A stretch of DNA of 64,000 bases, taken from contig NZ_BCUR01000004.1 in the NCBI RefSeq assembly GCF_003569005.1, positions 2,083,111-2,147,110 on the forward strand. Reading direction: 5' to 3'. The stretch is from Vibrio superstes. GTDB taxonomy: Bacteria; Pseudomonadota; Gammaproteobacteria; Enterobacterales; Vibrionaceae. Shown in pieces: positions 25,512-33,739 of this stretch. The translations under genes and the position numbers were made by a program. The notes under the pieces were generated by a model. The model did no database searches. It saw nothing but the letters and a program-made list of their open reading frames with translations, and was not told the DNA's origin. The stretch's first letter is position 1. Each line of letters opens with the position of its first letter.

Positions 25512-26879
25512 TTAAGCCGCCATAGGTACAAGGAAAATGGTACCAAGAATAACAGTGGCAAGACCACACATAACGGGAACAAAGGTACGCTTTACCACCT
25601 CAAATGGGCTGATATTACCCATACCTGAAGTTGCAACAATAACACCAGAAACAGGCGAGATTGTACGGCCCAAGTTAGAAGCCTGTAGCATCGGGATAAT
25701 AAGGAACGCTGGATTAATACCCATCTTACCCGCTAGCGCTGGAGCCAGTTCAACAAACGCATAGAATGGCGCATTACCAGAACCCGTAGCGATGGCTGCG
25801 GCAACTGTGAGTCCAGTCAGCAATAGCATTAGAGCAATCGCGCCTGCACCTGCGTTATCCGCTAGGTGAATCAGGTTATCGATAGCGCCAATAGACATTA
25901 GGCCTTGAGCAAATACACCCGCCGCCACCAACAGCATTACCACACCTTTAAATGCATCCGCCATACCCGCATAGCAAGACTCAAGGTCTTCAAGGGTTTG
26001 CTTACCATCAAAGCGTTTCACCACGTAATCTACTACTGCGCCGATAAAGATAGATAACACAACTATGGTGTAGATATCTAGGGATAAGCCTGGAATCGTG
26101 CGGCCGTTGAACAAGAACACACCTAGGATAGGCAAGAACGGCAAAATGGCATAGAACGCAGGGGCATTCACTTCCATCTCTGAAAGGTCTAGCTTCTCCA
26201 TTGGCGTATTTTGCTTTTTATCTAGATACTTGTTCCAGAAGTAAGCTGCAACCGCCATAACCGCAATAGCACTAATAGAAACCGGCAGTACTGTTTGGAA
26301 AGCAAAGATATCTAATGCCATGCCCGATTTTTCAGCGGCAATAACCACGTCACCAGAGGTAGGAGATAAGATGATTGCTGCAGGCGATGCACATACAGCA
26401 ACAGCCGCTGGGCGTGAAATTCCCATCGCTGTCATCATTGGGAATAGTGTTGCCATCAATAGCACGCCAAGCCCTGTTGCAGAACTTACCGCCAAAGACA
26501 TCAAACACGCCACGATATAAGCGGCTACCAATAAAATGTAAGGCGATTTGATGAACGAAAGAGGTTTAGAAAACTGCTTTACCACCACATTGTTTGCGCC
26601 AATGTGTGTCATGTAAGAGGCGAAACCACACAGCAACATGATCTGCAGGCCTAGACCACCACCACGGTACTGAAGCATATACTTCACAAACTCAAGTGCA
26701 TCGGTAAATGTATTACCTGTCGACGCCACTTTAGCAGGCAATACGGTGTGGCCTAGCAGACCAGTAATAATAAGGAGTGTAAGGCCAGCAGTCAGCAGCA
26801 CACCTGCCGCTCGGTAACCTTTAATAATGAAATAGCCGACGATTACTGTGGCGACTAATCCAATGAGAAGTTCTAACAT
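25512..26879 (-). CDS. DcuC-family C4-dicarboxylate transporter
   Basis: A 455-residue, roughly 12-span transporter. Family features are VSSATGLGVLLMATLFP, SPTSGDVVIAAEKSG and the C-terminal LQASNLGRTISPVSGVIVATSGMGNISPFEVVKRT. DcuC proteins exchange or efflux fumarate, succinate and aspartate, mostly in anaerobic growth. The start is placed at the ATG giving MLELLIGLVATVIV, preceded by AAGG; a TTG six codons earlier is less likely. Together with the M20 peptidase it may form an uptake-and-hydrolysis pair, so the true substrate could be an acidic amino-acid derivative rather than succinate. A GTCAA-TCT-TTGAC inverted repeat at 26953-26965 may be an operator. Confidence 0.85.
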   Translation of the reverse strand: MLELLIGLVATVIVGYFIIKGYRAAGVLLTAGLTLLIITGLLGHTVLPAKVASTGNTFTDALEFVKYMLQYRGGGLGLQIMLLCGFASYMTHIGANNVVVKQFSKPLSFIKSPYILLVAAYIVACLMSLAVSSATGLGVLLMATLFPMMTAMGISRPAAVAVCASPAAIILSPTSGDVVIAAEKSGMALDIFAFQTVLPVSISAIAVMAVAAYFWNKYLDKKQNTPMEKLDLSEMEVNAPAFYAILPFLPILGVFLFNGRTIPGLSLDIYTIVVLSIFIGAVVDYVVKRFDGKQTLEDLESCYAGMADAFKGVVMLLVAAGVFAQGLMSIGAIDNLIHLADNAGAGAIALMLLLTGLTVAAAIATGSGNAPFYAFVELAPALAGKMGINPAFLIIPMLQASNLGRTISPVSGVIVATSGMGNISPFEVVKRTFVPVMCGLATVILGTIFLVPMAA

Positions 26880-27108
26880 GTCGATAAACCTTGCCAATAT
26901 TCAAATTATCGACGCAACTTATCAGAGCCATTACATTCAAAAGGCGACCCAAGTCAATCTTTGACATACTTTCATGGATTAAATTTACAATTAGTTACAA
27001 TCGTGAGTTGTATCTATTTTTTGTATCTTTAAGAGGAAAACAATTCAACGCGCTGATTACAAGTTAAAAACAATTAACCCCCACTTCTACATCATATCCA
27101 TTGCAAAA

Positions 27109-27131
27109 GGGAAACCTAATCACGGCTTCCC
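27109..27131 (-). terminator. Probable terminator of the tyrosine phosphatase gene
   Basis: Stem GGGAAACC/GGCTTCCC with one mismatch, followed on the minus strand by CTTTTGC. It lies 20 bases after the stop codon at 27151. Confidence 0.6.
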
Positions 27132-27150
27132 CGAATACTATTAGAGCAAC

Positions 27151-27597
27151 TTACAACTGAGAGAGTATTTTGTCGCTGCCACTTTCTATAAGATCAAGCA
27201 CGTGCTCAAATCCTTGTTCACCACCATAATAAGGATCAGGAATTTCATCGGTCTCTAGATCTGCACCTTTAAGAAACAAAGCCAATTTGTACTGATACTC
27301 GCTAGGACAGATACCTTGAAGGTCTGCGAGGTTTTGTTTATCAGCCGCCAATATCCGATCAAAATAATAGAAATCTTCTTGTGTCACTCCTCGAGCTCGC
27401 TTTCTACCAAATGAATAGCCTCTGCTCCGCGCTGCCGCCTCTGCACGGCTGTCCGGTTTTTCTCCATGGTGATAATCAATGGTGCCTGCCGATTCTACCT
27501 CAATCAATAAGCCATTATTTTCGGCTCTCGTTCGCAGCACTGCCTCTGCAGTTGGACTGCGGCAAATGTTTCCCATACACACAACCAAAATCTTCAT
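27151..27597 (-). CDS. Low-molecular-weight protein-tyrosine phosphatase
   Basis: A 148-residue phosphatase starting MKILVVCMGNICRSPTAEAVL, with the P-loop Cys7-X5-Arg13 and the general-acid Asp in IPDPYYGG. These are the defining features of the family. The start at the ATG after AAGGA is chosen over an upstream in-frame codon that would add 14 hydrophobic residues. The gene is not beside a tyrosine kinase or polysaccharide cluster, so its substrate is not suggested by context. It is divergent from the corrinoid adenosyltransferase gene. Confidence 0.93.
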   Translation of the reverse strand: MKILVVCMGNICRSPTAEAVLRTRAENNGLLIEVESAGTIDYHHGEKPDSRAEAAARSRGYSFGRKRARGVTQEDFYYFDRILAADKQNLADLQGICPSEYQYKLALFLKGADLETDEIPDPYYGGEQGFEHVLDLIESGSDKILSQL

Positions 27598-27767
27598 TGC
27601 GATCAATCCTTCTTTTATCAGTAGAACTATGTTTATCATAGCCTTAACTCGGGATCAGCAAGCCTCAATATCGAGTATTTTTAACGATTGGCAGAATGCT
27701 CTATTAACACCATCATTCTGTGTCGCAGTTATTACGGCAATATGTCAGCAATGTAACGGGAAGGACA

Positions 27768-28364
27768 ATGACTCAACAACAGGATCGCCATCAGCAACGT
27801 CAGCAAAAGCTAAAAGAAAAAGTCGATGAGAAGATAGCTGCGGCTACGGAAGAAAAAGGGCTATTGTTGGTCATAACCGGTAACGGCAAAGGAAAGTCTA
27901 CATCAGGCTTTGGCACTGTGGCTCGCGCTGTAGGACACGGTTTTAGCTGTGGCGTGGCGCAGTTTATCAAGGGTACTTGGGATAACGGAGAGCGAAACCT
28001 TTTAGAGCAACATGGAGTGACATTTCATGTTATGGCAACGGGCTTTACTTGGGAGACACAAAACAAAGAGGCAGACACTGAAGCGGCACAACTGGTATGG
28101 CAAGAGTGCAAGAAGATGCTACAAGACCCAAGTCTCGACGTGGTTCTGCTTGATGAGATTACCTATATGGTCAGCTTTGATTATATAGATTTGGACGAAG
28201 TGATTAACGCCATAGAACAGCGCCCGACCCAGCAATCTGTGGTCATCACAGGTCGTGGAGCGCATCGCTCTTTGATTGAATTGGCTGATACGGTTTCTGA
28301 GGTGCGTAATGTTAAGCATGCCTTTGATTCTGGCATCATGGCTCGCAAAGGTATTGATTGGTAG
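27768..28364 (+). CDS. cobO: Corrinoid adenosyltransferase (CobO/BtuR type)
   Basis: A 198-residue ATP:cob(I)alamin adenosyltransferase. The N-terminal P-loop is ITGNGKGKSTSGFG (about residues 36-49); other family segments are GVAQFIKGTWDNGE, GFTWETQNKEADT, VVLLDEITY and VVITGRGAH. It attaches the adenosyl group to corrinoids in cobalamin synthesis or salvage. The start at the ATG preceded by GGGAAGGACA is much better than an upstream frame start. No other cobalamin genes are nearby and no cobalamin riboswitch was recognised in the 170 bases upstream, so a salvage role is likely. Confidence 0.93.
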   Translation: MTQQQDRHQQRQQKLKEKVDEKIAAATEEKGLLLVITGNGKGKSTSGFGTVARAVGHGFSCGVAQFIKGTWDNGERNLLEQHGVTFHVMATGFTWETQNKEADTEAAQLVWQECKKMLQDPSLDVVLLDEITYMVSFDYIDLDEVINAIEQRPTQQSVVITGRGAHRSLIELADTVSEVRNVKHAFDSGIMARKGIDW

Positions 28365-28395
28365 GTAAGAGTATGCGCTTTTGCTTTCTGTTCCC

Positions 28396-29085
28396 TTAGG
28401 TAAGAGACCACTCTACTGCGGAAGAAGCGTGAATCAGCGTGGTATCAAACAAAGGAACATTGGTGTGTTCCTTGTTAACCAGCATTCCAATCTCTGTGCA
28501 GCCCAGAATCACGCCTTGAGCTCCTCGAGATTTTAGGTCTGCAATAATATCAAGGTAGATCTGGCGAGATTCAGGCAAGATCTTACCTTGGCACAATTCA
28601 TTATAGATTATCGTATGGATCTGTTTGCGCTGCTCTTCATTGGGCACTAATACAGAAATAGCTTGTTCGGTCAGTCTCTGCTTATAAAAGTCTTGCTCCA
28701 TCGTAAAGGCAGTGCCGAGCAACGCGACCTTGTTGATATTTTCTTGCTTGAGTGTTCGCGCGGTCGCATCCGCAATATGCAAAAGAGGAATAGAGATAAC
28801 CTGCTCAATATCCTCTGCCACCTTATGCATGGTATTCGTGCAAATGACAATGGCTTCTGCGCCTGCGGTTTGCAATGAAAGTGCAGCTCTAGACAAAATC
28901 TTAGCCGCTTGATTCCACTCTCCCTCTCGCTGAAGCTCTTCTATCTCGGCGAAGTTGACGCTATAGAGCACTAGCTTCGCCGAATTTAGACCACCTAGGC
29001 GCTGCTTTACTTGAGTATTTAACAGCTGGTAATAAGTCTGAGTGGATTCCCAACTCATTCCCCCGATTAAACCTAAGGTCTTCAT
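28396..29085 (-). CDS. Aspartate/glutamate racemase family protein
   Basis: A 229-residue protein with the two catalytic cysteines of the family: Cys82 in IVICTNTMHK and Cys196 in VILGCTEIGML, and the N-terminal LGLIGGMSWEST. It is close to the YgeA-type aspartate racemases, which interconvert L- and D-amino acids without a cofactor. Some members prefer homoserine or other acids, so the exact substrate is open. It is 13 bases after the AsmA-like gene on the same strand and may be co-transcribed. Confidence 0.88.
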   Translation of the reverse strand: MKTLGLIGGMSWESTQTYYQLLNTQVKQRLGGLNSAKLVLYSVNFAEIEELQREGEWNQAAKILSRAALSLQTAGAEAIVICTNTMHKVAEDIEQVISIPLLHIADATARTLKQENINKVALLGTAFTMEQDFYKQRLTEQAISVLVPNEEQRKQIHTIIYNELCQGKILPESRQIYLDIIADLKSRGAQGVILGCTEIGMLVNKEHTNVPLFDTTLIHASSAVEWSLT

Positions 29086-29098
29086 TGTGTCGCCTTTA

Positions 29099-31432
29099 TT
29101 AAAACAATTTTTTTAACAAGGAATCAGTGATTTTCTTGGTGTCTTCATCACTGGCCTTATCACCTAGCAGTTTTTTAAGTCCGCGTTCTGTTTCTTTCTT
29201 CGCTTTTTCTTCAAGTTTTTTCTTGTTACGTTCCAGCTCTTGTTGCTGAAGTGCCGCCAAGTCCAAGCTCACTTTAGGGTTCGCCCAACTTCCTTGAATA
29301 CGCAATGGGATAGTCAAATCGCTCAGATCGTCAATATCTTTACCGCCCTGCCCTTCAAGAGAACCTACTACCGAGGTCTTCGCTAAGATATCCATCGTCT
29401 CTTTTAGGTAGTTCGCATCACCACTCGCTTTGATGCGCAATAAAGGTGACTGTACCGACACACCAGACAGTGTTGCGACCCCTTTATTTAATTTAACCAC
29501 CGCATTCATGGCGCTAAAGTCTGTTTTCTTGGCCTCAGTTTCCTTTGGCACTTCTTCACCCTTGAACTTGGCATAGTTAGTGCGAATAATTTGTGCCACA
29601 TTGATGCCATTAATCGCACCATCTGCAAATTTGACCTGTATGGTGCCGGCTAAGTGCTTTTTCAGTTCGTCCGGAATAAGGCTTTTACCCTTCAGGTCTA
29701 TATCAATATTACCAGTACCTTCAAGGGTGTTATTATCCGCTACATCCACCAGCAAAGGGCCTACCTTTACGTTCTGAACCGCGGCATCAATGTCGTAACT
29801 CGCAACAGGCTGCTTTGCATTAACTACGGCTTTGGCATTGATACTGCCTTTGTAGAGCCTTGCTTTTAAAGAGCGCAGGTTAAACACGCCATCTTTAATG
29901 GCAATGTCAGCAAAAGCATTTTGCATCTTAGCGTTACTGGCCTGCATCTTATCAATGGTGATACTGCCTGCAACATCGACTGTCTTCAGTACAGATAAAT
30001 CTGGTTCTTGTGCTGCCTGTGATGTTTTACTTGATGATACCGACGCTTCTTTTTCTGCTACCTCAGGCTGTGTCGAATCTGCACCTGTCCATTCATCAAC
30101 ATTGATGTTCGGACTATGTAGCTTAAAGCGAACCTTAGGGATATCCGCTAAAACAACGCTAGTAGTGCCATCAAATTGCAGGTCGTTGGCAGCCAACTTG
30201 TTTAGAATTAGCGACAATTTATTCTTGGTCAGATCAAATTCGATGTTCGAGTTGATATCTAGATTGATAGGGTTTTGCGGTAGCGCATCTCCTGCTACTT
30301 GACCTTTCACGTCAAAGCCATTGATATTGACCTTAGAAATCGCCTCATCAACCAACAGGCTCCCCATCATTGTCACATTGCTTTCCATACCCGCAGCATT
30401 GCCAATTACCGCTAACTGAAAACCACCTGACTCTCCAAACCTAAATGATGACATAGCCAGCCTAACGGTCTCGATATCCAGGTCTTTACCCTTTAGAGGA
30501 GTTTCTAAAGCAAGATCCTCAATACCAAAGGTAGCGAGGTCTTTTTCCAGCTGAGCTCTTACTGTGCTGGTAAGATCAAATTCATTACCTGCGGCATTAC
30601 CTTTGGCTAGCAAGGATATATTTGCCCATGCACCCAATTTGAACTCATCAACCTTTAACTCAAAGCTTGTAAGATCAAAGTCAGGTTGTGAAAAGCTTCC
30701 GCCGACTTCGATGTCTTTAACTTGGTAGTCGGTAAACTCTGCATTGGTTATTGCGTTCGCTTTACCGGATATAGAAAATTTTTGTTGGTTGTTCACCCCT
30801 GAGAAGCTAAAGCTTACTGGTGTCCATTGATCAAATTCAAAGTTAGCCACCTGCAGATTGACGTTCTCAAGCTTGGTGTACAACTTAGCTTGGTCGTCTT
30901 TGATCTCAAGAAAGGCATTTTCAATGTTTGCCCCTTCAAGTGAGATAGTCCATGGTTCTGCTGGCGCATCGGTACTTGCGGTCTCAGTGCTCGTCTCAGT
31001 AGTGGACTCAGTAGTTACTGATTCGTCGGCGGCTTGTTGAGATCCAGTCAGGGCATCGAGGTTACTGCTGCCATCAGCGTGAGTTTCCATATAGAACTCA
31101 GCGCCAATCAAGGTGACATTTCCTACTCTTAGCTCTTTATCGAGTAATGGAAGAACGGAAATATCCAAGCCGACTTGGTCAACTTTCAGCATGTTAGGCG
31201 CACTGAACCCTTCTGGGTTACTCAGCGTAGTTTTACCAAGAGAAAATCCAATAGAGGGAAAGAACTGCCAACCAATATCCCCTTCAATGGTTAGATCAAG
31301 GTTAGTCTGCTTCTTGGCTTGTTCCACCAGCATGGGTTTAAATTGATTGGGGTCGACAAATACTAGCAAGGCGACGACGGCTAATACGACCAACACGATT
31401 GGTGTGATGATAAATAGTGACAGCTTTTTCAT
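29099..31432 (-). CDS. asmA: AsmA family protein
   Basis: A 777-residue envelope protein with an N-terminal membrane anchor (MKKLSLFIITPIVLVVLAVVALLVF) followed by VDPNQFKPMLVEQAKKQTNLDLTIEGDIGWQFFPSIG, the standard AsmA N-terminal domain, and a C-terminal AsmA_2-like part (LKGTGNIDIDLKG type segments, about 540-700). The end is a Lys/Glu-rich helical tail. AsmA-like proteins form long beta-groove structures that span the periplasm and move phospholipids to the outer membrane. A Ser/Thr-rich linker (about 140-165) and another (about 475-500) interrupt the domains. The start is chosen at the ATG after GGGAAGAAAAG. Confidence 0.88.
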   Translation of the reverse strand: MKKLSLFIITPIVLVVLAVVALLVFVDPNQFKPMLVEQAKKQTNLDLTIEGDIGWQFFPSIGFSLGKTTLSNPEGFSAPNMLKVDQVGLDISVLPLLDKELRVGNVTLIGAEFYMETHADGSSNLDALTGSQQAADESVTTESTTETSTETASTDAPAEPWTISLEGANIENAFLEIKDDQAKLYTKLENVNLQVANFEFDQWTPVSFSFSGVNNQQKFSISGKANAITNAEFTDYQVKDIEVGGSFSQPDFDLTSFELKVDEFKLGAWANISLLAKGNAAGNEFDLTSTVRAQLEKDLATFGIEDLALETPLKGKDLDIETVRLAMSSFRFGESGGFQLAVIGNAAGMESNVTMMGSLLVDEAISKVNINGFDVKGQVAGDALPQNPINLDINSNIEFDLTKNKLSLILNKLAANDLQFDGTTSVVLADIPKVRFKLHSPNINVDEWTGADSTQPEVAEKEASVSSSKTSQAAQEPDLSVLKTVDVAGSITIDKMQASNAKMQNAFADIAIKDGVFNLRSLKARLYKGSINAKAVVNAKQPVASYDIDAAVQNVKVGPLLVDVADNNTLEGTGNIDIDLKGKSLIPDELKKHLAGTIQVKFADGAINGINVAQIIRTNYAKFKGEEVPKETEAKKTDFSAMNAVVKLNKGVATLSGVSVQSPLLRIKASGDANYLKETMDILAKTSVVGSLEGQGGKDIDDLSDLTIPLRIQGSWANPKVSLDLAALQQQELERNKKKLEEKAKKETERGLKKLLGDKASDEDTKKITDSLLKKLF

Positions 31433-31496
31433 CTTTTCTTCCCTGTAACCTGATTTTTCTATGCGCTCGCTGGGTTTGGCAAACGTTAGATACAAA

Positions 31497-31579
31497 AAAT
31501 GGCACATCCGTGCCATTTAATTCTTAACCAAAACTTGCCACTTGTATGTAACGTCAGCCTAAAAAAATAAGCGCTTATT
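31497..31579 (-). terminator. Tandem terminators of udk
   Basis: Two hairpins follow udk on the minus strand: a perfect palindrome AATAAGCGCTTATT (31566-31579) followed by TTTTT, and a stem AAATGGCAC/GTGCCATTT (31497-31518) followed by TTTTG. Both lie between udk and asmA, insulating asmA. Confidence 0.8.
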
Positions 31580-31641
31580 CTTTAGGTTTGATGAAACCGT
31601 GTGTGCCAAGTCTATTAAAGCGACAACTATTCAGTAAATTA

Positions 31642-32283
31642 CTAAGATTTCAATAATTTAGCAATATGCGCTTTTAATACATCAATCGCAATACGGTTTT
31701 TACCACCACGCGGAACAATGATGTCGGCGTATTGCTTTGACGGCTCAATAAACTGCATGAACATTGGACGCACTGTTTTTTGGTATTGGTTCAGTACTGA
31801 CTCCATGGTGCGGCCACGCTCTTCAACGTCGCGCTTCACACGGCGCAGTAAACAAATATCCAAAGGAGTATCCATAAATACGCTTGCATGCATTATCTTG
31901 CGAAGACGAGGGTCTGTTAGTAGCAAGATACCTTCAAGGATAATGACTTTTTTAGGTGTCATGGTTTTCGTGTTGCTAGTGCGAGTATGTTCTGTATAGC
32001 TGTACTCTGGCACTTCAACCGCATGGCCATCTGCCAATTGCTGAAGATGCTCACACAATAGATCGTGATCCAATGCCTTTGGATGGTCGTAGTTGGTCTT
32101 TACGCGCTCTTCCATGCTCAAATGACTTTGGTCATTGTAGTATCTGTCTTCCGTGATAACACCGATTTGATCTGGGCCTACCTTTGCACGCAGCTCGTTA
32201 TAGATAGTACTTGCAATAAGGCTCTTACCGGATGCCGATGCACCCGCGATGCCGACGATGACACATTGATTATTTTCAGACAT
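31642..32283 (-). CDS. udk: Uridine kinase
   Basis: A 213-residue kinase with Walker A GIAGASASGKS (residues 11-21), then VITEDRYYNDQSHLS, YDHPKALDHDLL and the lid-like RRVKRDVEERGRT. These are signature segments of uridine/cytidine kinase, which makes UMP and CMP from nucleosides in pyrimidine salvage. Single gene with its own terminators; 143 bases separate it from apbC upstream. Full length, no oddities. Confidence 0.96.
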   Translation of the reverse strand: MSENNQCVIVGIAGASASGKSLIASTIYNELRAKVGPDQIGVITEDRYYNDQSHLSMEERVKTNYDHPKALDHDLLCEHLQQLADGHAVEVPEYSYTEHTRTSNTKTMTPKKVIILEGILLLTDPRLRKIMHASVFMDTPLDICLLRRVKRDVEERGRTMESVLNQYQKTVRPMFMQFIEPSKQYADIIVPRGGKNRIAIDVLKAHIAKLLKS

Positions 32284-32426
32284 TTACTGATCCTAACGAA
32301 AAACAGAATTTAAACCGTGTAATTATAGGGATTGATAAACTTTGATACCAGAAATAAGCTCATAATCCCTAAAGGTTGGGCATAATTTAGCCAGCCATTA
32401 GCAAATGCGGTACACAATGCGCACAA

Positions 32427-33500
32427 TTATTTTACTTCAACAAAACTGATGCGTTCAGGCTGCGGTTTTCCATGCCAAAATAAGCGACTCACCACTTGCT
32501 CTGCCAGTTGTAAATACCCTTGTGCTTGCTCTGCTGATTCTGGGTTTACCACAGAAGGCACACCCATATCGATGTCACGGCGAACGTTCAGGTGTAATGG
32601 CAATTGACCCAATACTGATATTCCCTTTTCTGCGGCTAATTTCACCGCGCCACCACTGCCAAAGATGTCTTCATGTGAACCACAATTGCTGCACACGTGA
32701 TAACTCATGTTCTCAATAAGCCCTAATACCCCAACCTCGGCTTTCTCAAACATGGCGATACCTTTTATTGCATCTGCCAGCGCCAAGTCTTGCGGTGTAG
32801 TTACTACTAACGCACTGGTTAATGGGATCTCTTGAGAAAGGGTCAGTTGTAGATCGCCCGTACCCGGTGGCATATCGATAATTAGATAATCTAATTCTGG
32901 CCATTGCGTTTCTTTAAGCAATTGCATCAATGCTTTAGAAGCCATAGGGCCACGCCAAACGGCTGCATCATCACTAGAGATCAAGTAGCCAATGGATTGG
33001 GTGAAAACACCGTGCGCCTCCAGCGGTTTCATCCACTTATTGTCGATGATTTCTAAGTTTTTACCCTTAGTACCGAACATTAATGGAATAGAAGGACCGT
33101 ACACATCCGCGTCCAGCACGCCTACCTTAGCGCCTTGCTTGGCGATAGCCAGAGCCAAATTGGCGGTAGTAGTGGATTTGCCCACTCCGCCCTTTGCCGA
33201 TGTCACGGCAATGATATTTTTAATGCTGGTTAGGCTGCTGACAACCTTACTCTCTAGCGGGCGTACTCGGGCTGAAACATAAAATGTGTACTCATCCCAC
33301 TCAGTTGGAGCATCGTGCTGTGATATCCAATCACCTACCGCTTGAGTTAAAGACTCCACCAAAAAGGGGATCTCTACATCAATCGCTTTGTCCTTTTCAT
33401 CTACGGTAACCACTCCTTGAGTCGCCGCCCACTCACTCACAAGTAACGGATGTTGAAATTGATTCAACCAAGCGTGAAGACCCTGTATTTCTTTATTCAT
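32427..33500 (-). CDS. apbC: Iron-sulfur cluster carrier protein ApbC/Mrp
   Basis: A 357-residue Mrp/NBP35 ATPase. The deviant Walker A is SAKGGVGKST (101-110), Walker B-like IIDMPPGTGD (208-217), and the cluster-binding CXXC is Cys270-Cys273 in YHVCSNCGS. The N-terminal 90 residues are a degenerate MIP18-like domain. It carries and transfers Fe-S clusters in the cytoplasm. It is divergent from metG, the arrangement found in Escherichia coli and relatives; both promoters lie in the 239 bases between them. Confidence 0.95.
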   Translation of the reverse strand: MNKEIQGLHAWLNQFQHPLLVSEWAATQGVVTVDEKDKAIDVEIPFLVESLTQAVGDWISQHDAPTEWDEYTFYVSARVRPLESKVVSSLTSIKNIIAVTSAKGGVGKSTTTANLALAIAKQGAKVGVLDADVYGPSIPLMFGTKGKNLEIIDNKWMKPLEAHGVFTQSIGYLISSDDAAVWRGPMASKALMQLLKETQWPELDYLIIDMPPGTGDLQLTLSQEIPLTSALVVTTPQDLALADAIKGIAMFEKAEVGVLGLIENMSYHVCSNCGSHEDIFGSGGAVKLAAEKGISVLGQLPLHLNVRRDIDMGVPSVVNPESAEQAQGYLQLAEQVVSRLFWHGKPQPERISFVEVK

Positions 33501-33739
33501 TGATGCGTCCTTTTCTAGTTATGAATACATCTTAGCGCTAATATCGCGCTGAATTAACAGGATTCTTTCACCTATAACAAATTATCGACATATGCGCGGT
33601 TATTTTCAGCAATTACCCAGGTTTCCTTACGTGTTACTAGGTAAACACAATGCAATTTATCCGTGAGATCCTTTTCGTTATTGCTAGCTTACGGTAGTAT
33701 AAGCGCCTACAAATTTAACCTATCTGCGAAAAGTTAAGT

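Noticed and set aside
27598..27767. Cobalamin riboswitch before cobO
   Set aside because: The 170-base space is too short and no B12-box-like sequence was recognised.
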